A DNA stretch of 64,000 nt from Croceibacterium sp. TMG7-5b_MA50 (GCF_039830145.1 NZ_CP156082.1:2374001-2438000); one strand, 5' to 3'; counted from the first letter of the stretch, positions 46,625 to 56,017 are shown. Notes: generated from the sequence alone by a model not told the origin. Program-made: numbers and translations.

Positions 46625-47608
46625 TCAGATCACCAGGTGCAGCTGCCACAGCAGCGTGCGCTGCACGCCTGACTGGTTGTCGTCGGAGATGATCCACAGA
46701 TGCACGCCGCCGTCCGGCGCGGGGGTCACCGCCAGCCCTTCGTAGTTCTCGCGCGGCAGCGGCGGGGCGAGCTGGGCCAGAGTCTGCCATGGCCACGGCT
46801 TGTTCGCACGGATCGCCGCCGGGTCGGCGATCGCCAGCATCGCCCCGAACGGCGGCAGGCCGGGCTCGATCTGCCGCTGCAGGATCAGCGCGCGCCCGTC
46901 CGGCAACAGCGCCATGTCGGTGGGGTGAAGCCGGCCCTGCCGTGGGAAGCCGAAGCGGATGGCGGATGCGCCGTCCACCGGATCGCCCGCGAACAGCACG
47001 CCGGGGCTGATCGGCGGGCTGCCATCATTCACCCCTTCGCCCAGCACGATGAAGCGTCCGTCAGGCAGACGCACCATCGCCTCGCCCCCCTTGTTGGTGG
47101 GCCAGTCACGCATGGCCCGCGGGCGTGAGCCGCCGGCGGGGCGTCCATGGGAATCCAGCCGGCGGATCGCATTGGTGCTTTCGATTGTCAGCCATTGCCT
47201 GTTGGTGACGGGATCGCGGGTGGCAGCCTCCAGATCGTCGGACCAGTATCGGGCGTCCGCGTCCCGCTGCAATGTCCCGAGCAACGCACGCCCGCGGCCA
47301 TGATCAGGGCGGCGGAACAGCAGGTAATCGCCCCGGTCGCTCCACGCCTGCAACCGCCCACCCGGTAGCGGCACCAGAGCCGAATAGCCGCCGAACCGCG
47401 CATGATCGCTGCGCAGCACCCACCCGCCGACCAGGCGCAGCGCGGCGGGCCAATCATCTGGTTGGGCAAGCTTGAGCGGCGTGATGCTCAGCGTCGCGGG
47501 CACGCCCGGCGGCAGGTCCGGCGTGCGCCACCACGTGCCGGGTGCCAGCAACAGGCATAGCAGCGCCAGTGGGACGAGGCGCAGCCACCGGCGCCGGCGC
47601 GCACGCAT
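46625..47608 (-). CDS. Exported protein with esterase-like activity of phytase domain
   Basis: A 327-residue exported protein. Residues 1-25 are a signal peptide or membrane anchor. The remainder resembles the esterase-like activity of phytase family (a six-bladed beta propeller): FGGYSALVPLPGGRLQAWSD, GEAMVRLPDGRFIVLGEG, HPTDMALLPDGRALILQR and NYEGLAVTPAPDGG all follow the blade pattern. Members may hydrolyse phosphate esters, but most are uncharacterised. It ends eight bases after cdd's stop (convergent), and lies two bases from the start of the M23 gene. Confidence 0.85.
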   Translation of the reverse strand: MRARRRRWLRLVPLALLCLLLAPGTWWRTPDLPPGVPATLSITPLKLAQPDDWPAALRLVGGWVLRSDHARFGGYSALVPLPGGRLQAWSDRGDYLLFRRPDHGRGRALLGTLQRDADARYWSDDLEAATRDPVTNRQWLTIESTNAIRRLDSHGRPAGGSRPRAMRDWPTNKGGEAMVRLPDGRFIVLGEGVNDGSPPISPGVLFAGDPVDGASAIRFGFPRQGRLHPTDMALLPDGRALILQRQIEPGLPPFGAMLAIADPAAIRANKPWPWQTLAQLAPPLPRENYEGLAVTPAPDGGVHLWIISDDNQSGVQRTLLWQLHLVI

Positions 47609-47609
47609 C

Positions 47610-48434
47610 TCAGCCCGGCGGCGGCGGCAGGAACAGCAGCGGATCGAGCCGCCGGCCCCGCCACATCAGGCTCCAGTGCAAATGCGGCCCGGTCGCCCGG
47701 CCGGTCGCGCCCACGCGACCCAGCACTTCGCCCTGGCGGACCCGCTGCCCTTCGCTGACGGTGATCGACTGCGAATGAAGGAACGCGCTGTTGAGGCCAG
47801 CGCCATGGTCGATGATCAGCAGGTTGCCTTCCAGGCTGAACGGGCGATCCGCGACCAGCACCACCGTGCCATCGGCGGGCGCCACGTAAGGCGTGCCCGC
47901 GCCGGGCGCGATGTCGAGCCCCGAATGGTAGCTGCCCGGCTCGCCGCGATAGACCCGCTGCGATCCGAACCGGCCGGAGATGCGCCCAGCGACCGGCCAG
48001 ATGAAGTCCTGCTGCCAGCCGGTCGCGCGCGTGTCCTGCGCCCGCGCAGCGATGATGGCGTCCAGTTCCGGCCTGCGGCGTTCCATGTAGCTGGCAGAGG
48101 GCACCCCGCCCGTGGGGGAGGCGTCCACATGCTGTATATCCCAGGCGCGCGGCGCGATCTGCAGCACCTGTTCGACGATGCGACCATCCACCAGCCGGGC
48201 GCGCAGCCGCGCCTGTGCCGGGGCATCGCGGTCCAGCGCGGCGAAGAAGCCCCGTTCGAGATCCAGCACCAGCGGCACATCGTCCAGCCAGGCGCCCAGG
48301 GTGCCCGCGGGCGCCATACCGCGCAGCCAGCCGCCTTGGGTCAGCTCACCTGCGTAGGTGAAGGTGGTGGGCCCCGGCGGAACCGTTAGCCCGCCGACGT
48401 CGCCACCAACCACCGGCGGGTCCGTGACAACCAC
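47610..48434 (-). CDS. M23 family metallopeptidase (LytM-type cell wall hydrolase)
   Basis: A 274-residue (from the first usual start) cell-wall peptidase. The catalytic domain at about 165-270 has the zinc motifs: His and Asp in SYHSGLDIAPGAG, and His-x-His in GPHLHWSL. The N-terminal half (GELTQGGWLRGMAPAG) is a small beta domain. The GTG at 48434 is the first canonical start, but the frame continues upstream without a stop to 48539, and this extension looks like a signal peptide ending in Cys (LLVATAPLLAPAC). A CTG at 48539 overlapping the DUF2093 stop could be the true start. In that case it would be an exported lipoprotein of about 309 residues. Confidence 0.9.
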   Translation of the reverse strand: MVVTDPPVVGGDVGGLTVPPGPTTFTYAGELTQGGWLRGMAPAGTLGAWLDDVPLVLDLERGFFAALDRDAPAQARLRARLVDGRIVEQVLQIAPRAWDIQHVDASPTGGVPSASYMERRRPELDAIIAARAQDTRATGWQQDFIWPVAGRISGRFGSQRVYRGEPGSYHSGLDIAPGAGTPYVAPADGTVVLVADRPFSLEGNLLIIDHGAGLNSAFLHSQSITVSEGQRVRQGEVLGRVGATGRATGPHLHWSLMWRGRRLDPLLFLPPPPG

Positions 48435-48535
48435 GGGCGGGGGGACAGGGGCCGGGGCAGGTGCCGCAGGTACGCAGGCAGGCGCCAGCAGCGGCGCGGT
48501 GGCGACCAGCAGGCGGGGGAACGGCCGCGTCAGGA

Positions 48536-48748
48536 TCAGGAATCGCCCGCCAGCCGCCGCGTGGCGATGCCGGCGCTGGCATAGGCTTCCTGCCGGTCCA
48601 CGCTCCAGTAACGCAGCTCCTCTAGCGAGACGGCTTCCCCGCTGACCGCACAGCGCACGAAGCGGCCAGGACGGACCATGCGGAACCCGTTCGGGCCGTA
48701 GATCAGGGTGGCGGGCTCTTCACCGGACTTCATCAGCATGGGTTTCAT
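48536..48748 (-). CDS. DUF2093 family protein
   Basis: A 70-residue protein of a small alphaproteobacterial family. ATLIYGPNGFRMVRPGRFV and VRCAVSGEAVSLEELRYWSVDRQEAYAS are the family's conserved block. Its role is unknown. It sits between xseA and the M23 gene, on the same strand as both; its end overlaps a possible start of the M23 gene. Confidence 0.9.
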   Translation of the reverse strand: MKPMLMKSGEEPATLIYGPNGFRMVRPGRFVRCAVSGEAVSLEELRYWSVDRQEAYASAGIATRRLAGDS

Positions 48749-48766
48749 GATAGGGAATGCGACCAG

Positions 48767-50260
48767 CTAAAGCAATTTCGGCTGCTGCGTTGCAGCATCG
48801 CCGGGCGACCGGGCGGGCTTGCGGCGCGGCGGAGCGGGCGGTGCCTCGGCCGGGGCTGCTGCTGTCGGTATCACCTCGACAAGTCCATCCGAGAACTTGA
48901 GGGTCAGGCGTTCCTGCCCAACAGCGACGGTACTGCTCTTCACCAGCGGCAGACCCGGTGCTGAGACCCGGGCAAAGCCGCGCTCCAACGGTGCATCGGG
49001 GTCAAGCTGCCGCCGCACCCGGTCCAGCGCCGCCAGCCGCTGCCGCCCGCTTTCCAGCTCCCGCGTCAGCAGCGCGGGGCGCAGCCGCACGGCGTTGAGG
49101 TCGCGACCGGCGGAACGCACGCGTTCACGCAGCAAGGATAGCGACAGGCGCGCCGCATCGTCCTGCAGGCGGTGGCGTGCGTGGGTCGCCTGGTCGGCGA
49201 GGCCGCGGCGCAGCCGATCGCCCAGATCGTCCAGTCGCTGCTGCGCGGCCGCCGCCAGCGCCTCCGGCCTGGGCAGGCGGGCGACCCGCGCCTGCAACCG
49301 CTCGCGCCCCAATGCGACAGGCCGCAGCGCGCAGCGGCGCTGGCGCAGCGCATATTCGTCCAGCGTGGCGGCAAGCTCGCGCAAGACCGGCACGGCGATC
49401 TCCGCCGCGGCAGTCGGCGTGGGCGCGCGCATGTCCGCGGCGAAGTCGGCCAACGTGGTATCCGTCTCATGCCCCACGGCGCTGATGACGGGGATCGCGC
49501 TGCCGGCGATGGCGCGGACCACCGGCTCCTCGTTGAAGGCCCACAGGTCCTCGATCGATCCGCCGCCACGCGCCACGATCAGCAGGTCCGGCCGGGGCAC
49601 GCGGCCGCCAGCGGCCATTCCATTGAAGCCCTCGATCGCGGCTGCGACCTGCGCGGCGGCGCCATTGCCCTGCACCAGCACCGGCCAGACGAGGACATGC
49701 GTCGGGCACCGGTCGGCCAAGCGATGCAGGATGTCGCGGATCACCGCGCCGGTGGGGCTGGTGACGACGCCGATCACCCGCGGCATGAACGGCAGCGCCC
49801 GCTTGCGATCGCCTGCGAACAGCCCTTCCGCCTCCAGCCGCTTGCGGGTCTTCTCCAGCAGAGCGAGCAAGGCGCCCTCGCCCGCGATCTCCATGCTGTC
49901 GATCACCACTTGGTATTTCGACCGGCCGGGATAGGTCGTCAGCTTGCCGGTGGCGACAATCTCGATCCCGTCCTCCGGCACGAAGCCCAGCCGCTGTGCG
50001 CCGGTGCGCCACATCACCCCGTCGATCGTCGCGCCTTCGTCCTTGAGGCAGCAATAGAGATGGCCACTGGCGGCGCGCTTCACGCCCGACAGCTCGCCGC
50101 GCAGGCGCACATGGCCGAAGCGATCCTCCACCGTGCGCTTCAGCAGGCCGGAAATCTCCGTGATGGTCAGGGGTGCGGAATTGTCCCCGGGCTTGCCCTT
50201 CGCTACCAGCCCCGCCTCTGCATTGCCGTTGTCGTCGAAGAAGGAAGTGGGGCCGGGCAT
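48767..50260 (-). CDS. xseA: Exodeoxyribonuclease VII large subunit
   Basis: A 497-residue subunit of a single-strand-specific DNA exonuclease. The N-terminal OB-fold ([46 protein letters not shown]) and the catalytic region ([60 protein letters not shown]) are clear. The C-terminal coiled coil is Arg- and Ala-rich. The start ATG at 50260 overlaps that of purD on the other strand. It begins [20 protein letters not shown], a known alphaproteobacterial form. Confidence 0.95.
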   Translation of the reverse strand: MPGPTSFFDDNGNAEAGLVAKGKPGDNSAPLTITEISGLLKRTVEDRFGHVRLRGELSGVKRAASGHLYCCLKDEGATIDGVMWRTGAQRLGFVPEDGIEIVATGKLTTYPGRSKYQVVIDSMEIAGEGALLALLEKTRKRLEAEGLFAGDRKRALPFMPRVIGVVTSPTGAVIRDILHRLADRCPTHVLVWPVLVQGNGAAAQVAAAIEGFNGMAAGGRVPRPDLLIVARGGGSIEDLWAFNEEPVVRAIAGSAIPVISAVGHETDTTLADFAADMRAPTPTAAAEIAVPVLRELAATLDEYALRQRRCALRPVALGRERLQARVARLPRPEALAAAAQQRLDDLGDRLRRGLADQATHARHRLQDDAARLSLSLLRERVRSAGRDLNAVRLRPALLTRELESGRQRLAALDRVRRQLDPDAPLERGFARVSAPGLPLVKSSTVAVGQERLTLKFSDGLVEVIPTAAAPAEAPPAPPRRKPARSPGDAATQQPKLL

Positions 50261-51533
50261 GAATATCCTGCTGCTGGGTGGGGGCGGGCGCGAACATGCG
50301 CTGGCATGGAAGCTGGCGCAATCCCGGCTGCTGGCGGATGGCGGCCGGCTGTTCGCCGCGCCGGGCAATCCGGGCATCGCGCAGCATGCCGAACTGGTGA
50401 TACTGGACGTGACCGATCATGCGGCGATCACCGCCTTCTGCGCCGCCGAGGCGGTGGGGCTGGTCGTCGTCGGCCCGGAGGCGCCGCTGGTAAATGGCCT
50501 TGCCGATACCCTGCGCGATGCCGGCGTCCCGGTGTTCGGTCCATCTAAGGCGGCCGCCCAACTGGAAGGCAGCAAGGGCTTCACAAAGGACCTGTGCGCC
50601 CGTCACACCATCCCCACCGCCGGATATGTCCGGGTGGAGAGCGTCGCCGACGCGCTGGCCGCGCTGGACCGCTTCGCCGCACCGTTCGTGCTGAAGGCCG
50701 ACGGCCTCGCCGCGGGCAAGGGCGTGGTGATCGCGGAGACGCGCGCCGATGCGGAGGCGGCGATCCCGGACATGCTGGCCGATGAGGGCGCGGCGCTGGT
50801 GATCGAGGAATTCATGCATGGGGAGGAGGCGAGCCTGTTCGCCATTACCGACGGCACGACGATCCTCACCTTCGGCAGCGCGCAGGATCACAAGCGGGTG
50901 GGCGACGGCGACACCGGCCCGAATACCGGCGGCATGGGCGCCTACAGCCCCGCGCGTGTCCTGACGGCCGAGCTGGAGGCCGAGGCGATGGAGCGCATCC
51001 TGCGGCCGACGGTGGCGGCAATGGCGGCGGAAGGGATGCCCTATTCGGGCGTGCTCTATGCCGGGCTGATGCTGACGGACGAAGGGCCCAAGCTGGTCGA
51101 GTACAATTGCCGGTTCGGCGATCCCGAATGCCAGGTGCTGATGCCGCGTCTGCAAGGCGACCTTGGCGAATACCTGTTGGCCTCAGCGCTGGGGCGCCTC
51201 GCCGACCTGCCGCCGCCCGCCTTTGCGCCCGATCCGGCGCTGACGGTGGTGCTGGCCGCCAACGGCTATCCGGCGACACCTGAAAAAGGTGGCCCGATCG
51301 GCGGGATCGACACGGCGGAGGCGACGGGCGCGCTGGTGTTCCATGCCGGCACCGCAATCGACGGGGAGGGTCGGCTGGTTGCCGCCGGGGGCCGCGTGCT
51401 GAACGTCACCGCCAGCGGGCCCGACGTGCGCCATGCCCAGATGACCGCCTACCGGGCAGTCGACGCGATCGACTTTCCCACCGGGTTCTGCCGCCGCGAC
51501 ATCGGTTGGCGGGAGGTCGCACGGGAGGGCTGA
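50259..51533 (+). CDS. purD: Phosphoribosylamine-glycine ligase
   Basis: A 424-residue ATP-grasp enzyme that makes glycinamide ribonucleotide in purine synthesis. The start [20 protein letters not shown], then [70 protein letters not shown] and the Mg2+-binding [10 protein letters not shown] are complete family motifs. The start codon overlaps that of xseA by two bases (CATG), so the two divergent genes have no intergenic space and each promoter must lie inside the other's coding region. Confidence 0.97.
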   Translation: MNILLLGGGGREHALAWKLAQSRLLADGGRLFAAPGNPGIAQHAELVILDVTDHAAITAFCAAEAVGLVVVGPEAPLVNGLADTLRDAGVPVFGPSKAAAQLEGSKGFTKDLCARHTIPTAGYVRVESVADALAALDRFAAPFVLKADGLAAGKGVVIAETRADAEAAIPDMLADEGAALVIEEFMHGEEASLFAITDGTTILTFGSAQDHKRVGDGDTGPNTGGMGAYSPARVLTAELEAEAMERILRPTVAAMAAEGMPYSGVLYAGLMLTDEGPKLVEYNCRFGDPECQVLMPRLQGDLGEYLLASALGRLADLPPPAFAPDPALTVVLAANGYPATPEKGGPIGGIDTAEATGALVFHAGTAIDGEGRLVAAGGRVLNVTASGPDVRHAQMTAYRAVDAIDFPTGFCRRDIGWREVAREG

Positions 51534-51627
51534 GGGCCATCTGACGCACTTGCCCATGGGGTAATCGACTTATCGCTATCCGGCATGACGGTCCTATTCC
51601 GGCCAGGGGTTCAGACCGGAGACGATC

Positions 51628-52722
51628 ATGCCGCAGACGCAAAGTCCGCCCGCCAACCAGGTGCCGGGTGTCGCCGTTCCGGCAACGCCGTCGCGCGGCT
51701 ATCCCAACGGTAACCCGTCCAGCCTCGCCTACAACCCGGCGCTCGCCCGCCATACCGACAGCGCGGTGCCGCTGCGCCGCACAGGGCCGGTCACGCATGA
51801 TTACGCGCCCGACGGTCCGGCACCGGGCAGCCTGTCGTTCCGCTGGACCTATGGCAGCAATGTCGCGGCGAAGAACCGCGACCCGCGCGTGCAGGTGGTG
51901 CAGTATAACGAGGACACCTTCGTCATGCGGCAGAATGTCTGCGTGCATTGGGAGGCGCCCTTCACCTACCTGCTGTTCGGCAATGCCGGCGCGCTGCTGA
52001 TCGACAGCGGGGCGACCGCCAACCCGGCCTGGTACCCCTTGCGCGAGACGGTGGATGCGGTGATCGCCCGTTGGTGTCAGGCCCGCGGGCGCGCCTCCAT
52101 CCCGCTCACCATCGCACTGACCAGCGGTGAGGACACCGCCCAGAACCAGGGCTTGCGGCAGTTCGCCGGACGGGCGGACACCACGATCGTGCCCGCACCG
52201 CCGGCGGTGATGCAGCGGCACTACGGTTTCGCCAACTGGCCCGAAGGCACCGGCCGCATCGACCTGGGCGACCGGGTAGTGCAGGTCATTCCCACGCCCG
52301 GCACGCACCGCGACGGGGTCAGCTTCTACGACCCCTATTGCGATGTGCTGTTCACCGGCGACCTGCTGTTTCCCGGGCGGATCAACATCAGCAACGACCG
52401 CGACTACCTCGCCTCGCTCCGGCGGCTGCAATCCTTTTGGGAAGGCAACCCGGTGCATCAGGTCTGGGGCGGGCACGTCGACATGATGTTCGTGCCGGGC
52501 AAGTATTACCCGCGCTTCGCCACCTACAAGCCCTATGAACGCGTGCTGGAGATGCAGCCGGCGCTGATCGACGAGGCGGTGACATATGCGGCGGAGGTGC
52601 AGGGGCAGCAGATGATGCTGATCCGGCCGGACTTCGTGCTGTTCAACGGCGTCAGCCCCGATGCCCGCACGCGCGTCTGGCCCGACGGCGTGGTCGACAT
52701 CAACCCGCCCCGCCCCTTCTGA
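51628..52722 (+). CDS. Metallo-beta-lactamase-fold protein lacking the HxHxDH metal motif
   Basis: A 364-residue paralogue of the next gene. The shared stretches are VQVVQYNEDTFVMRQN, EAPFTYLLFGNAGALLIDSG, a TPGTHRDGVSFYD loop (keeping the His), FTGDLLFPGR (keeping the Asp) and VWGGHVDMMF (keeping a His). Where the partner has SHLHADH it reads TSGEDTAQNQ (residues 165-174), so the first metal ligands are missing. No clear signal peptide is visible; the N-terminus is Pro-rich. It starts 94 bases after purD, so it may have its own promoter. Its function is unknown; it may be a non-enzymatic partner. Confidence 0.85.
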   Translation: MPQTQSPPANQVPGVAVPATPSRGYPNGNPSSLAYNPALARHTDSAVPLRRTGPVTHDYAPDGPAPGSLSFRWTYGSNVAAKNRDPRVQVVQYNEDTFVMRQNVCVHWEAPFTYLLFGNAGALLIDSGATANPAWYPLRETVDAVIARWCQARGRASIPLTIALTSGEDTAQNQGLRQFAGRADTTIVPAPPAVMQRHYGFANWPEGTGRIDLGDRVVQVIPTPGTHRDGVSFYDPYCDVLFTGDLLFPGRINISNDRDYLASLRRLQSFWEGNPVHQVWGGHVDMMFVPGKYYPRFATYKPYERVLEMQPALIDEAVTYAAEVQGQQMMLIRPDFVLFNGVSPDARTRVWPDGVVDINPPRPF

Positions 52723-52739
52723 CCCGCGAGTTCCGACAG

Positions 52740-53750
52740 ATGACGCTCGATCGCCGCACCTTCCTGCGCCAGAACGCCGCCGCCGCCTCCGCCACGCTGA
52801 TGCTGACCACCGGGGAGGGCGCCCTGGCGCGGACGCCTGCCGGCCCACCGATCGATTTCAGGAGCAACCTGCCCGCCACCGGCAGCTTCCCCGACCGCTG
52901 GATCTGCGGATCGGAATCGCTGATGGACAACACCGACCCGCCGGTACAGGTCCACTGGTACAACGCGCACACCGCCATCCTGCGCCAGAACAAGGCCTAC
53001 AGCTACGAGGCGCCGTTTGCCCCGCTATACTTCGGCAATGAGCGGGTCCTTCTGCTGGACGAAGGCTTCACCACCTGGCGCAACGACTGGGACCTGCGCG
53101 GGGTGGTGGACCAGTGCATCGCCGAATGGTGCGCGCGCCACGGCCGCGATCCTGCGGCGATGGAACTGCTGGTCGCCTTCAGCCACCTGCATGCCGACCA
53201 TTACGCCGCGGTCAACCAGTTCGCCGACCGGCCGAACACCCGCTACATGGGGCTGACCCATTGGGAGATGCTGGGCTTCTGGGGCATGACCAACTTCCCG
53301 GAGGAGGTGGTGACGCTGGACCTCGGCGGGCGTGACATCCTGATCTGGGGATCGCCCGGGCACGTCGTGTCCGAATTCGCCTATTACGACAGCTACACCC
53401 AGATCCTCTACACCGGGGACATGTTCTATCGCGGGCGCTGCTACATCAGCTTCTGGGAACCGTGGTTCGACAGCATGACCCGGCTGATCCGGTTCTGCGA
53501 CACGCACCCCGTCACCCATGTGATGGGTTGCCATGTGGAGATCAGCCGCGACGGGCAGGACTACCCCTACGGCCTGACCTGGCAGCCGGACGAGGCACCG
53601 GTGGAGATGAGCGTGCAGCAGCTGCGCGACGCGTACGAGATGGCCAAGACCATCACGGAGCCAGGCATCTACTTCACCGGCACCGTGTTCCTGTGCAACC
53701 AGACGCGCGGCACCACCACGATCGACGTGAACCCCTACCGCTACGACTAG
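52740..53750 (+). CDS. Exported metallo-beta-lactamase-fold hydrolase
   Basis: A 336-residue exported enzyme. The N-terminus is a twin-arginine signal (DRRTFLRQNAAAASATLMLT). The metal motif SHLHADH (His149, His151, Asp153, His154) is intact, with the later His in SPGHVVSEFAYYD, Asp in YTGDMFYRG and His in VMGCHVEIS. This is a full set for a dinuclear metal site. It starts 17 bases after its paralogue, so the two are likely co-transcribed and may form a complex. The substrate is unknown; the family covers esters, lactones, phosphodiesters and amides. Confidence 0.88.
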   Translation: MTLDRRTFLRQNAAAASATLMLTTGEGALARTPAGPPIDFRSNLPATGSFPDRWICGSESLMDNTDPPVQVHWYNAHTAILRQNKAYSYEAPFAPLYFGNERVLLLDEGFTTWRNDWDLRGVVDQCIAEWCARHGRDPAAMELLVAFSHLHADHYAAVNQFADRPNTRYMGLTHWEMLGFWGMTNFPEEVVTLDLGGRDILIWGSPGHVVSEFAYYDSYTQILYTGDMFYRGRCYISFWEPWFDSMTRLIRFCDTHPVTHVMGCHVEISRDGQDYPYGLTWQPDEAPVEMSVQQLRDAYEMAKTITEPGIYFTGTVFLCNQTRGTTTIDVNPYRYD

Positions 53751-53763
53751 CTTGCACCTGCTA

Positions 53764-53786
53764 CCCCGCGACCCCAAGTCGCGGGG
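53764..53786. repeat. Nine-base-pair perfect hairpin before the glutaredoxin-MauE gene
   Basis: CCCCGCGAC pairs perfectly with GTCGCGGGG over five bases. It lies between the stop of the MBL gene (53750) and the next start (ATG 53788), leaving no room for a Shine-Dalgarno sequence outside the stem. Short GC-rich palindromes of this kind are dispersed in many Sphingomonadales genomes. Confidence 0.6.
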
Positions 53787-53787
53787 C

Positions 53788-54525
53788 ATGAGCGAGAACC
53801 GGACCGCGATCGTGTACCGCATGGTGATGGACAAGCATGTCTGTCCATGGGGGCTGAAGACGGTCCACCTGCTGAAGAGCGCCGGCTACAAGGTGGAAGA
53901 CCACTGGCTGCGCACGCGGGCGGAGACGGACGCCTTCAAGGCGGAGCATGGCGTGAAGACCACGCCGCAGACCTTCATCGGCGGGCGGCGGATCGGCGGG
54001 CACGACGATGTGCGACGCCACCTGGGCAGGCCGGTGCGCGATCCCGATGCGGTCAGCTACCGCCCGGTGATCGCGATCTTCGGCATGGCGGCGGCGATGG
54101 CGCTGGCGGTCAGCTGGCTGGTGGCGGGCACGATCGCCACCGTGCTGGCGGCGGAGCTGTTCGTCTCGCTCGCCATGTGCCTGCTCGCCGTGCAGAAGCT
54201 GCAGGACGTGGACGGCTTTGCCACCATGTTCCTCGGCTATGATCTGCTGGCGCGCCGCTGGGTGCCGTATGCCTCCATCTATCCGTTCGCCGAAGGGCTG
54301 GCCGGCGTGCTGATGACCTCCCATGCGCTGGACTGGCTGTCGGTGCCGATCGCGCTCTTCATCGGCGGCATCGGCGCGGTGTCGGTGTTCTACGCGGTCT
54401 ACATCCAGAAGCGGGAGCTGAAATGCGCCTGTGTCGGCGGCGGCTCCAACGTGCCGCTCGGCTTCGTGTCGCTGACAGAGAACCTGATGATGGTGGCGAT
54501 GGGCGTGTGGATGCTGGCGCGGTAG
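53788..54525 (+). CDS. Glutaredoxin domain fused to a MauE-like membrane domain
   Basis: A 245-residue fusion protein. Residues 1-80 are a glutaredoxin-type thioredoxin fold: YRMVMDKHVCPWGLKTVHLL carries a one-Cys CPWG site, and KTTPQTFIGGRRIGGHDDVRRHL the cis-Pro and glutathione-binding loop. From about residue 90 there are four hydrophobic segments, and a conserved loop, LFVSLAMCLLAVQKLQDVD, similar to MauE/DoxX-like redox membrane proteins; the loop KRELKCACVGGGSN near the end holds two more Cys. It probably relays electrons or controls disulfide state at the membrane. It starts one base after the palindrome above. Confidence 0.82.
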   Translation: MSENRTAIVYRMVMDKHVCPWGLKTVHLLKSAGYKVEDHWLRTRAETDAFKAEHGVKTTPQTFIGGRRIGGHDDVRRHLGRPVRDPDAVSYRPVIAIFGMAAAMALAVSWLVAGTIATVLAAELFVSLAMCLLAVQKLQDVDGFATMFLGYDLLARRWVPYASIYPFAEGLAGVLMTSHALDWLSVPIALFIGGIGAVSVFYAVYIQKRELKCACVGGGSNVPLGFVSLTENLMMVAMGVWMLAR

Positions 54526-54526
54526 A

Positions 54527-54970
54527 TCAGCCCGCTCGCCCGCGCAGCTCCACCGTAAGATTCCGCAGCCGCGTCAGCGTTTCCTCGCTCACGTGGTGCT
54601 CCATCCCCTCCGAATCCTCGTGCGCGGTCGCCTCATCCACGCCCAGGGCGCACAGGAAGTCGAACACCACTTGGTGGCGCGCGCGTGACATGGCGGCCAT
54701 GGCCTGCCCCGCCTCGCTGAGGAAGATGGAACGGTAGCGGCGGTTCTCCACCAGACCGTCGCGGCGCAGGCGGGCGACCACCTTGCTGGCGGTCGCCTGC
54801 GTCACCCCCAAATTATCGGCGATGTCGGTCAACCGCGCCTCGCCATGCTGGCGGATGAGGTCGCCGATCAGCTCGACATAATCCTCCGCCATCTCGGTCT
54901 GGTGCGCCTCGCGGACCTTGCGGAAGGCGTCCGCCCGCTCAAAGACCTTCTGGGGATCGCCCTCTGCCAT
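54527..54970 (-). CDS. mntR: Manganese-responsive transcription regulator MntR
   Basis: A 147-residue DtxR-family regulator. The winged helix is RLTDIADNLGVTQATASKVVARLRRDGLVEN. The metal-binding/dimer part has ALGVDEATAHEDSEGMEHHVSEETL, containing the His and Glu ligands typical of the MntR branch. Such proteins repress Mn uptake genes when Mn is present. No mntH or mnt transporter is in the window. It is convergent with the glutaredoxin-MauE gene, two bases apart. Confidence 0.93.
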   Translation of the reverse strand: MAEGDPQKVFERADAFRKVREAHQTEMAEDYVELIGDLIRQHGEARLTDIADNLGVTQATASKVVARLRRDGLVENRRYRSIFLSEAGQAMAAMSRARHQVVFDFLCALGVDEATAHEDSEGMEHHVSEETLTRLRNLTVELRGRAG

Positions 54971-55021
54971 GCGCCGACCTTAACCTTGGGCAAGCCGCAT
55001 GGCCAGAGGACCTGACCCCCC

Positions 55022-56017
55022 TCAGCCCAGCCGCTCGGCCACCAGTTGCGCCAAGTCCAGTTCGGTCCGCGCGCCGTAATGGCTGATGATCTCGCCCGCG
55101 GCGATCGCCCCCATGCGCAGGCACGTGGCGGCGTCTCGGCCGCGGACATGTCCCCACAGGAAGCCGGCGGCGAACAGGTCGCCCGCCCCTGTCGTGTCGA
55201 CCACCCGCGCCACCGGCTCGGCCGCGACCTCGGCCCGCTGCCCGCGCACGATCGCCACCGCGCCATTGGCGCCGCGCGTGACCACCAGCACCGGCACTTG
55301 CGCGCTCACCTTGGCGAGGCCGGCCTCGAAGTCCTGCTCTCCGGTAAGAGCGGCGAGTTCGCCCTGATTGGCGAACAGGATGTCGATCTGCCCGTCGGCG
55401 ATCAGCGCGCGGAAATCGTCACCATGGCGCGCGATCACGAACTCTTCGGACGGGGTGAACGCCACCAGCCGACCCGCCGCGCGGGCGGCGGCGATCGCCC
55501 GGCGCATCGCGGCGCGTGGCTCCTCCGGATCCCACAGGTAACCTTCCAGGTACAGGACGCTGGCATCCGCGATCGCATCCTCGTCGATCAGCTCCGCCGG
55601 CAGGAACTGGCTGGCGCCCAGGAACGTGTTCATGGTCCGCTGGCCATCCGGGCTGACGAAGATCAGGCAGCGCGCAGTGCTAGGCTGACCGGCGCGGGCC
55701 GGCGTGTCGAAGGCGATACCGGCGGCGCGGATATCGTGCGCGAACACCTGGCCCAGCTGGTCGTCCGCCACCTGCCCGATGAAGGCGCAGCGCGCACCCA
55801 GGGCGGCGAGGCCCGCGAGCGTGTTGGCGGCGGAGCCGCCCGAAATCTCCCGCGCGGGGCCCATGGCGTCGTACAGGGTTGCGGCCCCCGCCTCGTCCAC
55901 CAGGGTCATGCCGCCGCGGTTGAGGCCGAGCCGCGCGATCAGGTCGTCGGCGGCGGGCGCCATCACGTCGACAATCGCATTGCCGATGGCGATCACATCG
56001 TAACGGGGTTCAGGCAT
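55022..56017 (-). CDS. Adenosine kinase (PfkB family)
   Basis: A 331-residue sugar/nucleoside kinase. The N-terminus YDVIAIGNAIVDVMA and GGSAANTLAGLAALGARCAFIGQV are the PfkB ligand region typical of adenosine kinase; the catalytic stretch VVDTTGAGDLFAAGFLWGH contains the base Asp. It phosphorylates adenosine to AMP in purine salvage. The ATG at 56017 begins at the conserved motif. It is next to the membrane-protein pair on the other strand, with a 91-base gap. Confidence 0.92.
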   Translation of the reverse strand: MPEPRYDVIAIGNAIVDVMAPAADDLIARLGLNRGGMTLVDEAGAATLYDAMGPAREISGGSAANTLAGLAALGARCAFIGQVADDQLGQVFAHDIRAAGIAFDTPARAGQPSTARCLIFVSPDGQRTMNTFLGASQFLPAELIDEDAIADASVLYLEGYLWDPEEPRAAMRRAIAAARAAGRLVAFTPSEEFVIARHGDDFRALIADGQIDILFANQGELAALTGEQDFEAGLAKVSAQVPVLVVTRGANGAVAIVRGQRAEVAAEPVARVVDTTGAGDLFAAGFLWGHVRGRDAATCLRMGAIAAGEIISHYGARTELDLAQLVAERLG

